This document shows, one piece after another, positions 9,324 to 21,025 of a stretch of 64,000 nucleotides of DNA. This DNA is from Sipunculus nudus (taxonomy: Eukaryota; Annelida; Sipuncula; Golfingiida; Sipunculidae): positions 8,612,664 to 8,676,663 of the forward strand of contig CM049315.1 of NCBI GenBank assembly GCA_026874595.1, in the 5' to 3' direction. Both the position numbers and the translations under genes were made by a program. The notes below the pieces were generated by a model. That model saw nothing but the letters and a program-made list of their open reading frames with translations, was not told where the DNA came from and did no database searches. How positions within the stretch are numbered: position 1 is the first letter of the stretch; every line of letters starts with the position of its first letter.

Positions 9324-12095
9324 ATGGAAAAAGAGTTAAATGAAATGATCACATTAGTGTGTTGGAATGTACAGGGACTAGAAGGCTTGATTAGAGAAAG
9401 AAAAATCTTAGAGTTCATAGCAAATTTGATATTATTGGTCTTTGTAAACTTTGATTAACAAAGGTGAACATTTTTTTAATCTGCTTAATGACTATACTGC
9501 TTATGAGAATATGCGCATTAAAAAAAATCAAACATGGACATTATTCATAGGGGCATTGACGTTAACATAAGAAATCACATGACAAAATATGTCAAACGTA
9601 TCTATGAACACAGTGAAGATGTATTATTTGTATTAATAGATGAATATATATTTAATACAGGTATTCGGTACTGATAGCCTTTTATTTATTTACCTCCAGA
9701 TGGTTCCTCTGTGTATTCTAATAGGGATTTGACGAATGGCATAACAAATTTGGAAAGTTATTTATTGGATATAATTGCAGAATATCTTTAATAATAGCTT
9801 GAGAATTTAATTCAAGGACAGGCAATTTGAATGATTACATTGTTGGAAATAATGATTATGCAGAAGATAAAGTATATGATGTTTTTTGTATACCCTGAAA
9901 CTCAAAAGACCAGATGAGTGAGCCAAATAGGTTTGGTCGAACTTTCATTAATTTATGTTGTACCTTAGATGCACATTTTCTAAATGGTCGTTTCGAAAAG
10001 GAAAAAAAACAGTGAATTTACTTGTAAATCAAATAATAGGGCTTATGTATTGGATTATAAAAATGTATCAAGTGTACTATATTCACTTGTCACCTCATTT
10101 GAGATTGTGGCGCCGGGTTACTCTGAACATGATCCGTTCACTTGTGGTATTTACAACAAAACAAAAGAGATCACTCCTACCTGAAGCCCTTCATGCACCT
10201 CAACACGCACGTGTTCATTGTGTTTATAAAGCAGAGCACCAACAGCAATATGTTAGTAATTTACAAAGTGTTACCACTGCATTCTCTTTCAAACATTTTG
10301 TTAAATATTGGATTTTAACGTAAAAAAACACATTAGAAGGTTTGAAAAAAATACTAATTGATTCAGCCAATATTATGAATAAAGGGGAAAACAAACCGAC
10401 AAACGAGATGCAACCGGCATGGCTGGGAAAAAAGTGTGTTATTACTAAAAGCCACAAGTATTGTATGCTGAATTCATATAGGCGCGTGAATTCTGAAAAT
10501 TTATCGACTGGAATTTTGGATGCTTATAGACACTTTAAATATATAATTAGTTAAAAGAAAATGTTACAAAAAGATTTAAAAAAAATAAAGTTAAACTTCT
10601 TAAGTCTTAAAAAATAATCCTAAAAAATTCTGGCACATGATCAGAGGTTTTACATTAAATAAGACAAGACAGTGTGATATTAATGCAGCTGATATATTCG
10701 GACAATTTGAGGGAATGCTTAATGAACCTCAAAACAACACAGAAAGGAACGAAAATATAATAGAAAAGGCTATTCCCGATCACGATGCATTCGGTTTTAA
10801 GTGTATAAGAAACCAACCTATAAACCAAAATTATGAGATTACTGATCAAGAAGTGCACAAAGCAATCAATGAAATGCCTGCTGGAAAATCCTTAGGCTAT
10901 GATAGTATTCCAATAGAATACTTAAAAACCGCACGCAAAGTATTAGTCCCGTATTTAACTGTATCACAAAATATTAAGAGACCGTAAATACCCAAGAAAA
11001 TCGGGAGGAGCCATTATTTATCCGATACATAAAATGGGTCAAACAGGCAATCCTAAGGACTACAGAGGCATTTCCTTACTTAGTAATTTTAAAAAAATTA
11101 TGTGTAAAATATTATGTAAGAGATTGACACGATGGGCAGAGGACAATGAACCAGGTTACAGTATTGTTGATAACGCTTTTTTTTTAACAAATTGCTCCAA
11201 AATTCTAAAATGAACGAAGGGGATGATTTTGTTGTTAGCTCGTCAAATATTCGACAGCGTTTTACTCTGAGCAACATTATTTATTATTTCATAAATTAAT
11301 TTAATATAGGATTCATGGAAATAAATAATCGGCAATGAGAACAATGTATCTTGAACTTAAAGCCTGTGTACAAACTTCAGATGGGTTAACTGAATAGTTT
11401 AACTGTAGGAAGGGAACTAGACAAGGGTGTGTATTGAGCCCAATATTGTTTAATATATTTCTTAATCATTTGTATGAGATGATTAAAGCAAGAAATTTTC
11501 GTAGAATATTATTAAAATTAAATGCACCCGAGATTTCAATATAAATGTATGCGGGCGATATTACTAAACTAGCTGACACGCCTGGGAATTTGCAGAAATC
11601 AATTAATATAGTGGATTTTTTTTGCATAATGTTGGGAATGCAGGTTATTCTCAATAAGTCACAAATTATTATATTTAGAAATGAATGTATCCTCAGGAAA
11701 GCTGAAAAATGGACATGCAAGGGTAAAAAAATTAGTGTTGTTAATTATTATAAATATTTGGGTATTACTGTCCCATCAAGACTATCATGGAAACATGAGC
11801 TCTGTCAGATTAGCCAGAATTAAAAAATAATAATATCCCCAAATTTAAGATCTGTTATGGCAAAATATGGGCTAAGTGACTGTCCAAAAGGAATGGAAAT
11901 AGAAAGACAATGAAAGGTACACCGTACTGAAAGATGGTGCAAATCTTGTATGACTAAAGGAATAAGAAAAATAAAGGATGAATATCATATACTGTTTGAA
12001 TATCAGATTTATGAGTTAAAAAGAATAGTTCATTCAGGGAAAATATTAAATAAACGACCATATAATCTGAAAAAGGTTGCTTACAAATACTGAGC
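9324..12095 (+). pseudogene. LINE ORF2 remnant: APE endonuclease plus reverse transcriptase
   Basis: The frame opens at ATG 9324 with ITLVCWNVQGL, the first motif of APE-type LINE endonucleases, and breaks soon after. Reverse transcriptase parts follow. EITDQEVHKAINEMPAGKSLGYDSIPIEYL (10840-10925, fingers) is followed by a block at 11030-11110 with HKMG-x-PKDYRGISLLSN. YAGDITKLA at 11549 is the catalytic motif with the first aspartate of YADD changed to G. YYKYLGITVPSRLSWKHE (11745-11800) is the thumb-proximal motif. The protein would nick the target and prime reverse transcription there. It is inactive through frameshifts and the active-site change. Confidence 0.75.
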
Positions 12096-12789
12096 TCTCC
12101 GAAATAAAAGATTTGGCAATATTTTTTAGATATGTGGCAAAAAACAAAAATTCTGAGACTATTATCTATAGTAGTTGTTTGTGATAACTTTTTTATTGAT
12201 GAATATACCCGAATTATATTGGAAGTAATATTGTATAAGTGTGTATTATTAATAAAAACATTATATATGTATATGATTTTCTAAGGGTTGGTGGCCCTAT
12301 CGTTATCAGAATAAACTTTTCTTTCTTTTCAATATAATACGTGTAACAAGTATTATCAACACATAGAGTATACAAGTTTTAAACCTTGCGATTTGCACAG
12401 CTATGGTTAACACGTAATATCAACACAGAAACTATAACTTTGCGAGCGTTTAAGTATTGTTTTCATAAATATGATGAAAAAGAATACAGCTGAATTGACG
12501 CAAGGTTATATGAACAGCAGGTACCATATTAGAAAGAAATTAGAATAAAAATTAACCTGAATAACAAACAGAGAAAGAGAGTGAGAAAAAGCGTATGGCG
12601 TTTCAAACGTCCGTAAGCAGAGTGACTGATGAATGGACGTCTTGTCATGGGTTTCCACTACTCTGCACAGAGTCAGGTTGGCTGTTAATTGGTTAGTTTA
12701 AATGACTTAGGAAATAATTTAAATAACTTAAGACATAAAGAATGAAGAGTCCCTGCAACAAACAGTTAAAACCTTAATTATTTAACTCC

Positions 12790-13640
12790 TTTAGTGTCGA
12801 ACTCGGATGTTTCGGAAACCTGATGTGTCGAAGTGATTTGTTGGTCCCCAGCTAATATTTCTATCGCTTAATTCGATGTTTGGTCGCGTGAATGCTTGGA
12901 TAACAGCTGTGCACGGCCAGTCAATCGTAATTGGACTGTGATGATCAGTTATACCGGTAATTAATTAATACCGACAAGTCTCTTAATCATCAAGCGCGAT
13001 GGCTCTCTCGCTCGAATCGGACCATGCCTCATTAATGTTTGGATAACAGGTGTGCACGGTATATCAATCTTACCTACGGCCGTAATGACCAGTAACATAA
13101 TTAATACCGGCAAGGATTTTACTCATTAAACGCAAGGGTTTACATAACTGGTCCGTTGTTTACCTGTTTGACCAATTAGAAAAATGAGATCTATATCAGA
13201 TTGACTCCTGTTTTCCAAAGAGTACGTTATACTGCTTCACTTTTATATTATTTGTATCCTGTTTGTTATGTCTTCTTCGCGGTCTGGAAAGTGTAAGCTT
13301 GCTGTTTAGACCATTGAGCAGAAGTACCAAGCACTCAGTGGTTCGAGGCTGAACGTGCTGACAAGACAAAGACACAGTCTGTAAAGGCCTTCAACATTCC
13401 CGCTAGAACACAGAGCACATGGATCAAGAATGCTGAGAAGATCAAGGCAGCCTCTGCTGACCACAAGCTGCGGAAGCTCCTACAGTCGTCAGAGGGCGCT
13501 GATGACTGCTTCAGATCCCTGTCCGGAATTGACAGCTTTGTTTCTGAGAAGAATCGTTCTCGTTTTAAGCTAGAGATTGTTTCTGCCTTTTTTAGGAATG
13601 ATTGATGTGTTTGACCGAAACTGATCTTAACCATATGATT
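12790..13640 (+). mobile_element. Tigger/pogo transposon 5' remnant
   Basis: ATG at 13268 opens a decayed frame whose readable part includes KTQSVKAFNIPARTQSTWIKNAEKIKAA (about 13370-13450). This fits the CENP-B-type helix-turn-helix that begins Tigger transposases (normally ...GVPxSTxSTWxKNKEKI). Upstream, 12795-12835 has GTGTCGAA repeats like the ends of the MITE at 18176-18360, suggesting both derive from one Tigger family. The catalytic DDE domain is missing and no right end was found before the next repeat. Confidence 0.55.
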
Positions 13641-13659
13641 ATTATAGTTGCCAGCCTAA

Positions 13660-15560
13660 GCCTGTAACTCATTTTATTCCTCATTATGTTAGCTTTCCAA
13701 GTGTTAGCAAATTTTTCCAGTCAATGGTTACCATGGTAACGTATTTTGGGGGGAAATCGGAAAATTCGAAAATTTCCCTCCAAATTTATCATTTTTTAAG
13801 TTAGAGAGGTCTAGTTTTCTGCACTGTGTAGCATTCAATATGCTCTGTGCGAAATTTATGCAAGTCTCAAAGAATCTTGTCGTCAAATGAGACTTTTCGA
13901 TATTTCATTAAATACGATTTAGAGGTCGCAGTTTTACAGCTAACTTGTTTTTTATTTTTCGAAAATAGCCACCAGGAGGCGTGGTACTTGAAACACTACA
14001 ACTTATCATTTTTCCGCAATATCTAAAAAAACATTAAGCATTTTTTTTTGTCGCATCTTAAACTAGGATCATTGCCTTATTCCTTCGTACATATAGCCTT
14101 GTGCTGCTGTTAACATGGTTACCAAATGTTGGGGTAAAACTTGACAATCTGAAAACATAATGTTTTTGGCTTATATCTCTGTTAATATTTATGCTACAAG
14201 GGTCTAGTTTTTCGCATAAGGCAGCATTCCCTTGGTTCTAGGTCATTCAATTGCAAATGTCGTCAAATCTCGCTCGGTTTATCGTCACACGAGAAATTAC
14301 GAGATTTAACAGAATGCATATAACCTGATCACCTTTTAAGCTAAAGAGCAGTTGTTTTCAGCATTTGGTAGCTTTTCTTAGAGCTAAATGTGATTCAATT
14401 GCAAATCTCGCCAAATCTCGCATTGTCTCCCACCATTTCCCACCAAACGAGAAATTCGAGATTTTAAACAAATATCTATATCACGACTATTTTAATGCTA
14501 ACAGGGTCTAGTTTTTTATTGTTCCCGGACTTTTTAGTTTATAAAAGTGACACAAGTGCATATCTCGTCAAATCTCGCAACATTCGGCGTCAAACGAGAA
14601 CAGGGGACCATTTAAACAAATGCCTATAATGCTGTCATCTTTACACTACAGATATAGTTTTCAGCATGTGACAGCGTCTGACACTCTCTGTCACATAATG
14701 TGATTATATTGCAATTCTCGACAAATCTCGCCTCGTTTTTCATCAAATGATGAAGATACATTCAATTGCCGTGAGCACAAGTGGCTTCAGGGTTGACCGG
14801 TAAGTGCCGTCAAGGCTATTACAGTTGCAAGTTGGCGTGCGCGGTCGTCCATGAATCTCACAAAGAAGCATTTAAAAGAAGACAAAAACCGCTAAATGTG
14901 AAGTGGACACACCTGTGATTTTCATTGTGTCCCCTCGGACGGCCACTTGTGTTGCCAGGAACCACTGGTAAATCTTTCAAACCAGGGACGGATCCCCGAT
15001 TTTGTAGTTGAGTGTATCAAAATATGGGCGGATCCCTGGTTTAGCAGTTGGGGCAGGGGTTAAATTTAATTATACGTCTAGTATATTTAATAAAAAATAA
15101 AATATCTCGAAACTATTTTTTTTTTCCTTTTAGAAAATAGACACCAGATGGCGCTGCAGCAATCATTATTGTTTCATATCTCCAAAACTAGAGGCAGTGT
15201 CACAACATTGATTGCAGCATCTGAAACTAGATTTAATGTATTTATCCTCGTGGGGACTCTGTCATATTCTGCCGGGGTTAAATATTAAATATACATCAAG
15301 TATATTTGATAAAAAATAAAATATCTCGAAACTTATTTTTTTTCCATTTAGAAAATAGCCACCAGATGGCGCTGCAGCAATCATTATTGTGCCATATCTC
15401 CAAAACTATATACATTGTCACAACATTGATTGCAGCATCTGAAACTAAATTTAATGCGTTTATCTTCGTGGGGACTCTGTCATATTCATCCATTACCATG
15501 GTGACCTAATGTAGGTTACAATTCGTGTAATTCAAAACACGGATATTTATTCTTATAGAC
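13660..15560 (+). repeat. non-coding mollusc-type repeat family, copy 1 (forward)
   Basis: This shares its order of blocks with 15900-17760 and, inverted, with 53560-56705. Blocks are a GGTCTAGTTTTxxGCA module beside a palindrome-like CTCGTCAAATCTCGC/CGTCAAACGAGAAATT module, repeated about every 147 bp from 14190 to 14760. After these comes a 'TCTCGAAACTATTTT...AGAAAATAGCCACCAGATGGCGCTGCAGCA' type block present twice (15095-15260 and 15300-15490). No coding frame of any length is present, so it is either non-autonomous or structural. Confidence 0.75.
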
Positions 15561-15900
15561 TGTGGCTTATTTTCATGCTATCCATTCTCTATGGCATGAT
15601 TACATGGCCCTCACTTGGAGTTTTTCCGTCTGTCTGTTTGTCTGTCTACTCATATGCGACTTTTGAAAATCAGCCAAACCACATAAAGATGTGCTTCTGT
15701 TTCCCCCAAGATAGGGGTTTTTCATGTGATCAGATCCAAATGTTCCCTGTCTGTCTGCCTAGTAACTGTCAGACCGTTTCCCCGTCTTCTTTCCGGCGCT
15801 TTCCGGCAAGCGTTCCACCTCTAGTCGTCTAGTTTGTTTATGTGTCTGTTTGTCCGCACTCTACAGGTCGCAGTTTTGCAGCAATCGATCTGAAACTTAT
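15560..15900 (+). repeat. linker of the same repeat family
   Basis: This contains TTTCCGGCGCTTTCCGGCAAGCG and CTAGTCGTCTAGTTTGT, which are the reverse complement of the 54960-55000 segment of the inverted copy. It is a junction module between two repeat copies rather than unique DNA. Confidence 0.6.
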
Positions 15901-17603
15901 AGGAAAAGTGTAAAATTGGTAACTGTCAAAGCCGTTTGTTTTTGGCCATGATCTGTCCAAGGTCAAGGTAAGGGTCACCAAAAAACATTAAAACGGTTTT
16001 TCCATCATATCTTTGTCAATATTTATCGTAGCCACATAAACTGCAGTTCATTTTGCTTGTCATTCCGGGACCTTTCCTCCAGTGACCTTTTTGTCCCAGT
16101 CTGTTGTAAGCAGGGGTGCGTATTTTTTTGGAAGAAATCATGAAATTTGATTTTTTTTTATTTGTGATTTTTAAAGCTACAGAGGTCTGTTTTTTTTTGC
16201 AATAGGTAGTATTTAATAAGGTGTTTATCATACAACTTCAAGTCTCGTAAAATCTTGCACCGGTTCTCGTCAAACGAGATTTCTGAGATTTCCTAAAATA
16301 TGAGCTAGAGGTCGCAATTTTTTAACAATGGCTTTGACAGTGAAATATTTTTTGTTATTTATAAATATCTCGACATTTTTTTTTTCATTTTTTGGAAATA
16401 GCCACCAGGGGGCGTGGTCCTTGAAACACTGTAACATATCATTTTTCTGCAATATCTAAAAAAATAATTTAAATGTCACAATATTTATCGTCGTATCTAA
16501 TGGTAGGATCATTGGCTTATTCCTGCACACATGTAGCTCTCTTCTCCCGTTACCATGGTTATCTAATTTTTGGGTAAAACTTGACATTCTGAAAATATGG
16601 AGTTTTTGGCTTCTATCTCTGTTAATATTTATGCTACAAAGGTCCAGTTTTTGGAATGAAGTAGCATTCCCTTCGTTTTAAGTAATTCAATTACAAGTGT
16701 CGTCAAATATCTCTCATTTTACCGTCAAACGAGAAATTACGAGATTAAGCAGAAAAACTTATTAATTGATCACAGTTAATGCTAAAGAGGAGTAGTTTTC
16801 AGCATTTGGTAGCATCTCGGAAGCTTTACATGGTAATATCGCAAATCCCACCAAATCTAGCATTATCTCCCAACAAACGAGGATATTTCGAGATTTCGAA
16901 CAAATGTCTATATCGCGGTCATTTAAATGCTAGAGTTTCTTTTATTTTAATTCAAGAATCATTTGACTAGTTTTAAGTGACATAAGTTTATATCTCGTCA
17001 TATCTCGCACCATTTGTTGTCAAACGAGAACATGGGACCATTCAAAGAAATGCCTATAACTCTGTCACTTTGACGCTATTGACCTATAGTTTACAGCATT
17101 TGATAGCGTTTGACACCCCCACTGTCACATTATGTGATTATATTATAGGTTTCATCAAATCTCGCATCGTTTTTCTCAAATAATGAAAGTACATCCCATT
17201 CCCGTGACCGTAAATGGCGGCAGTGTGTGATAGTAAATAACGCTAGGGGCATTACATTTGACAGTTGGAGCAATGTCTATTGGTGTGCAATGGTCCTTGA
17301 CGCGGCACCATTGGGAGTGAGCCCACCTGTGTTTTTGTTTGGCGCATCTTTTCATGCTTTGTATGGACGCACTTTGAGGATTTCCATGCACTGACAGCTC
17401 AATAACCTGTTTTAAAGGGTAATCCCTTGAAACAAACAAAGAAAGAGGATCCCCCGAAATGTTTCTAAATGCAATGATTGTGTTGATGGCAAACACCATC
17501 ACAGCTATTATACCAGGGACGGATCCCAGATATGGCAGTTGGGTGTGTCAAATCAGGGATGGATATCCGGTTTGCAGTTGGGAGTAAGGGTTAAATATAA
17601 GTG

Positions 17604-17671
<68 letters not shown>

Positions 17672-17760
17672 TGACATAAAATATCTCGAAGACTACTTGT
17701 GTCATTTCGGAAAATAAATACCAGATGGCGCTGCAGCATTTTATTTAGCTATACCTCGAA
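15900..17760 (+). repeat. non-coding repeat family, copy 2 (forward)
   Basis: Block order follows copy 1. It has an AAGGTCAAGGT run at 15959-15970, the CTCGTCAAACGAGATTT module, a CCACCAGGGGGCGTGG motif at 16402-16417, about four 147-bp tandem units from 16640 to 17170, then the ACCAGATGGCGCTGCAGC block at 17719-17735 after a (TA)n expansion (17604-17669). Similarity to copy 1 is high over 16340-17100 against 13940-14650. Confidence 0.75.
17604..17669. repeat. (TA)n microsatellite inside repeat copy 2
   Basis: Pure TA run that interrupts the 'GTTAAATAT...AAAATATCTCGAA' block, which is continuous in repeat copy 1. Confidence 0.95.
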
Positions 17761-17761
17761 A

Positions 17762-18045
17762 TGCGTGTACCAAATTGAGAGAGAAAATGTTCTTGGCAAT
17801 CGCTGGCGACCATGTCATGATTACATCTTGCACTTGTTTGTGTACTTTAATACATGTATGTCCTCTTATATCACTTTCTTGATTCACCTCATCATATTTT
17901 GGTAGATCTTTTTATAATTAATATATATTTTTATATAAAATTTGTGTTGTACTTTCAGGAAAACATATGGATTGCTATATAACATGTAGGCCCTATTCAT
18001 GTGCAGTATTTATCGATAATAATCAAAACGGAAGATGGTTGAATA
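17762..18045. other. short AT-rich spacer
   Basis: No gene or repeat was recognised between the repeat family and the MITE fragments. Confidence 0.4.
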
Positions 18046-18049
18046 TAAT

Positions 18050-18129
18050 AGCCATCGGTTGTCTCGAACTCCGCTTGTGTCGAAGTAAATTCTCTTGTCC
18101 CTTAGACTTCGACACAATGAGGTTTCACT
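18050..18129. mobile_element. truncated Tigger-type MITE
   Basis: The segment ends CGACACAATGAGGTTTCACTA. This matches the right end of the complete MITE at 18176-18360, and the internal GTGTCGAA repeats match too. The left terminus is missing. Confidence 0.65.
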
Positions 18130-18175
18130 ATTTATGTATGTACACGTGTATATCCATATATATATAATATATATA

Positions 18176-18360
18176 CAGTGAAACCTCGTTGTGTCGAACT
18201 CGTTAAGTCGAATACCCCGCTTATGTCAAAGTTACTGACTCGATATTCCAGACAACTGTAGTTAAATCATTACCAGATAAAACCCGCTTGTGTCGAACCT
18301 CGGTTGTGTCGAATATTTTACTTAGGATCCCTTAAACTTCGACACAATGAGGTTTCACTG
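18176..18360. mobile_element. complete Tigger/pogo-type MITE, 185 bp
   Basis: Terminal inverted repeats begin CAGTGAAACCTCGTTGTGTC on the left and end GACACAATGAGGTTTCACTG on the right. TA dinucleotides flank both sides (18174-18175, 18361-18362), the target duplication of the Tc1/mariner-Tigger superfamily. There is no coding capacity, so a Tigger transposase must mobilise it in trans. Confidence 0.85.
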
Positions 18361-18439
18361 TATATATATAGGTCATCCACCGGTCTGGGGTAGAATGTCA
18401 AATGAAGGCAGTTGAATCAGTTCATCTGCTGTGGTTTCA

Positions 18440-18870
18440 ACTTTTGTCCTGAAACCTCTTATGTTCATCAATCGTGATTAGTTTTATCAGCCCCCCCCAA
18501 CCTGTTTTTTTTTACATATATTTTCATGTATTTTTTTTTAATTATTAACACTGCCATATTATCACTGTCAGATAAATTTCCTGGCTGTGGTGCCGTGAAA
18601 CCTCATATGTTTTTTTAGTCATGATTGGTTTCATTAATTGCCAAAGAATGGTGGTGCCCCCTGTATTTTTTTTTTATTCTTATTAATTGTGGACTGTTAA
18701 TTTACAATAATGTTGTCAGTTTCTCAAATGTTTTTATCTCGTTTCATGAAACCTGGTGTGTTCATCGATCCAAAATTATTTAATCAGGTGCTTAAGACTA
18801 CTAGTGCCACCTGTAGTTTTGATTCATTTGTTTTCTTCTATTTTTGAAATCATCAAATGACAGCATATCT
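18440..18870 (+). repeat. degenerate tandem repeat, unit about 145 bp
   Basis: Three units start with TGAAACCT(C/G)xTxTGTTxxT at about 18452, 18594 and 18745. Two also share a GTGCC(C/A)CCTGTA element (18651, 18803). The units are too diverged to define exactly. Confidence 0.5.
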
Positions 18871-19212
18871 GTTTCAATATTAATTAATCACTACCATATT
18901 TAAGGTAAATTATACTGGTGTATTTGATTTATGTATTTCACACTGGAATGGTGCCAGTTGTAGGATCGATCTGCACATGTGTGTCTAGGTCACCATTACC
19001 TTATTTGCATATATTTCTTGTTTATATCCAAAAATGCATCTGGGACCATATCCAATACCAGCATGTCACTTAGCTGAGCGTCATGACCAACAGGGCCTTT
19101 GTTTAAATTCTGTATAAACCTTTTATTAACCTTGACGGGTTAAAATACTTTCTTATTTTTCTTATTTTATTCCAAAAATGGATATGGTGGCTCGTATAGG
19201 ACATGCACAAAA

Positions 19213-19360
19213 TTATTTTTATCTCGTTCCCACGCGATAGTATCTCGTGGCAACGCGATAATTATCTCGTTCCCACGAGATAGTATCTCGTTCCCACGCG
19301 ATAATTATCTCGTTCCCACGCGATAATTATCTCGTTCCCACGCGTAAGAATCGCGTGGCC
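19213..19360. repeat. left subterminal array of palindromic ~20-bp units
   Basis: Six to seven units of TATCTCGTTCCCACGCGATAAT type alternate with GTGGCAACG/GTGGCCACG forms. Each unit can pair with its neighbour or with the right array. Confidence 0.85.
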
Positions 19361-19921
19361 ACGCGTTAGTATTCCATGCTAGCTTAAGCCCTCATTTCGA
19401 CAAGAATGTCTGTGGTCTGTTTTATATCGAGCGTCGATGTAGCTTAAATTGTTTTGTATGTATTTCGTTGTATGTGCGTTTGTGCGGACTGCTTGAGGTA
19501 AATTTCAGCAGTTTTCATTGCGTTGGTTCAACATTTCATTGCGTTGGATTAGCCCATTTTTATTTGTTCAAGGAAAACTGTATTGAGTTTGTTTTAGGGT
19601 AAGGGTGATATAAACCCTTGTGTACCAAACATATGAAGTAAACTGAAACACTTGTTTGTATTTTACCTTTCAAGAAAATCTTTTTTTAGGGCTTGGGTTG
19701 GGGTTATTTAATTTCGGGTATACCGAACAGGGTAAACAACATGTTATGTCTCAAGGGAGAAGCTTACAACAAAAGGTCTCTGGACCATGCCACTTCATTA
19801 TGACTGGGGGGGGGGAGGGGTTAAGGAGACCTTTTTACGAGCCCCCCCCCCCCCAAAAAAAAAACATAATGATGGGTATAAAAACTTCCACTCTATTATT
19901 ATTGAGTATTTGCACTCTCAC

Positions 19922-19923
<2 letters not shown>

Positions 19924-19982
<59 letters not shown>
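19924..19982. repeat. (TA)n microsatellite
   Basis: Pure TA run in the core of the inverted-repeat transposon. Confidence 0.95.
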
Positions 19983-19985
<3 letters not shown>

Positions 19986-20309
19986 TCTTCTGCTTGGGCG
20001 CTTCGCGCTCTCAGTACTTGGAGTACCATATACACAGGGCCGCAGACTTGAGGTGAAAAAAAATTCTGCGCAGTTGATATTTTGTGTGGAAATGAATCCA
20101 TTGCCAGACAAATAACAAATAATCTCCCCCTAAAAGGAGATACTGTTTTACTAAATAAGCATTGACCAATAAAATGAATCAGAATGCAGTAGTATCCTTA
20201 CAGTTTTTCAAAATTTTCAAACCTTGTGAGGGTGATATCGCCTCCCCCGTCGGGGATTACCCCCATCAAATCCGCCCCCCGCCACCATTTTTGTCAGGCT
20301 ACGGCCCTT

Positions 20310-20359
<50 letters not shown>

Positions 20360-20456
20360 TAATATATATATAATCTATGTATATATAATCTATGTATATA
20401 TAATATGTATAACATATATATAATATATATACTAGTATATATAATATATATACTAG

Positions 20457-20486
<30 letters not shown>
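20310..20486. repeat. (TA)n and imperfect TA-rich repeats
   Basis: TA run to 20350, followed by TATATAATCTATG-like and ACTAGTATATATAAT-like repeats to 20486, all inside the transposon core. Poly-C runs follow at about 20510-20518 and 20597-20616. Confidence 0.9.
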
Positions 20487-20490
<4 letters not shown>

Positions 20491-20812
20491 CTATTGGGTA
20501 TACTATGGGCCCCCCCCCCAATAAAAATTTGGCTTCGCCGCCAATGGTAATTCATATTATAAACATTTATTATGACAAATATTTCACCCAAACTAGCCCC
20601 CCCCCCCCCCCCCCCCATTTGATTGCTCACATATTCTCTTAACAAACATGGCCAACGAGTGTTGTACGAGTCCCCGTTGCATCATTTCAGGTCTCAGCAT
20701 ATTAAGCCCGCTCTAAATTCATGCAAATAATTGACCATAGTCTTCATCGAGTGTATAGAAACATGCCTTAAGGATTTAAGATGTAGGTCTTACTGTATTG
20801 TCTATCTACATT

Positions 20813-20985
20813 TATCTCGTTCCCACGCGTTAGTATCTCGTGGCCACGAGATACTAACGCGTGGGAACGAAATAATTATCGCGTGGCCACGAGATACTAA
20901 CGCGTGGGAACGAGATAATTATCGCGTGGCCACGAGATACTAACGTGTGGGAACGACATACTATCTCGTGGGAACGAGATAAAAA
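20813..20985. repeat. right subterminal array of palindromic ~20-bp units
   Basis: About eight units run in the opposite sense to the left array. They include a perfect 18-bp palindrome ATCTCGTGGCCACGAGAT at 20835-20852 that recurs in neighbouring units. Confidence 0.85.
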
Positions 20986-21025
20986 TAATTTTGTGCATGT
21001 CCTATACGAGCCACCGTAAATGGAT

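Larger units (their letters stand above)
8261..12330 (+). mobile_element. full-length but decayed LINE (non-LTR retrotransposon)
   Basis: The ends are fixed by the empty site in copy B near 48888-48900. Left flank TATATTTTAC (8251-8260) and right flank AATATAATAC (12331-12340) are diverged copies of one target site. Inside are an ORF1 with a 2A-like start, an ORF2 with endonuclease and reverse transcriptase, and a 3' end at about 12270-12330 with a pyrimidine-rich tail. Many stops and frameshifts make it inactive. It inserted after the segmental duplication. Confidence 0.85.
2580..12740 (+). repeat. segmental duplication, copy A
   Basis: Sequence from about 2580 to 12740 reappears in the same orientation and order at 27515-49710. 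Matching blocks include 2593-3600 with 27520-28555, 3600-6650 with 31184-34920, 6650-7900 with 34950-35360 and 41870-42700, 7900-8250 with 47520-47820, and 12331-12740 with 48895-49710. The copies are clearly diverged. Copy A carries the pseudogene version of the cysteine-rich gene and one LINE that copy B lacks. Confidence 0.88.
19184..21017. mobile_element. 1.83-kb DNA transposon with subrepeat-built inverted termini and 8-bp target duplication
   Basis: The left terminus starts A(T)GGTGGCTCGTATAGG and the right terminus is its reverse complement. The first ~55 bp match almost perfectly through ACATGCACAAAATTATTTTTATCTCG. Inside each terminus is an array of 20-21 bp units, ATCTCGTTCCCACGCG or ATCTCGTGGCCACGAG, running to 19360 on the left and 20813-20980 on the right. 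The flanks carry a perfect 8-bp duplication AAATGGAT at 19176-19183 and 21018-21025. Eight-base duplications are known for hAT, P and Zisupton-like superfamilies. The core has no transposase, only poly-C, (TA)n and AT-rich DNA, so it is non-autonomous. The superfamily is not decided. Confidence 0.85.

Noticed and set aside
9955-10457. Overlapping frames on both strands
   Set aside because: They are shadows of decayed LINE ORF2.
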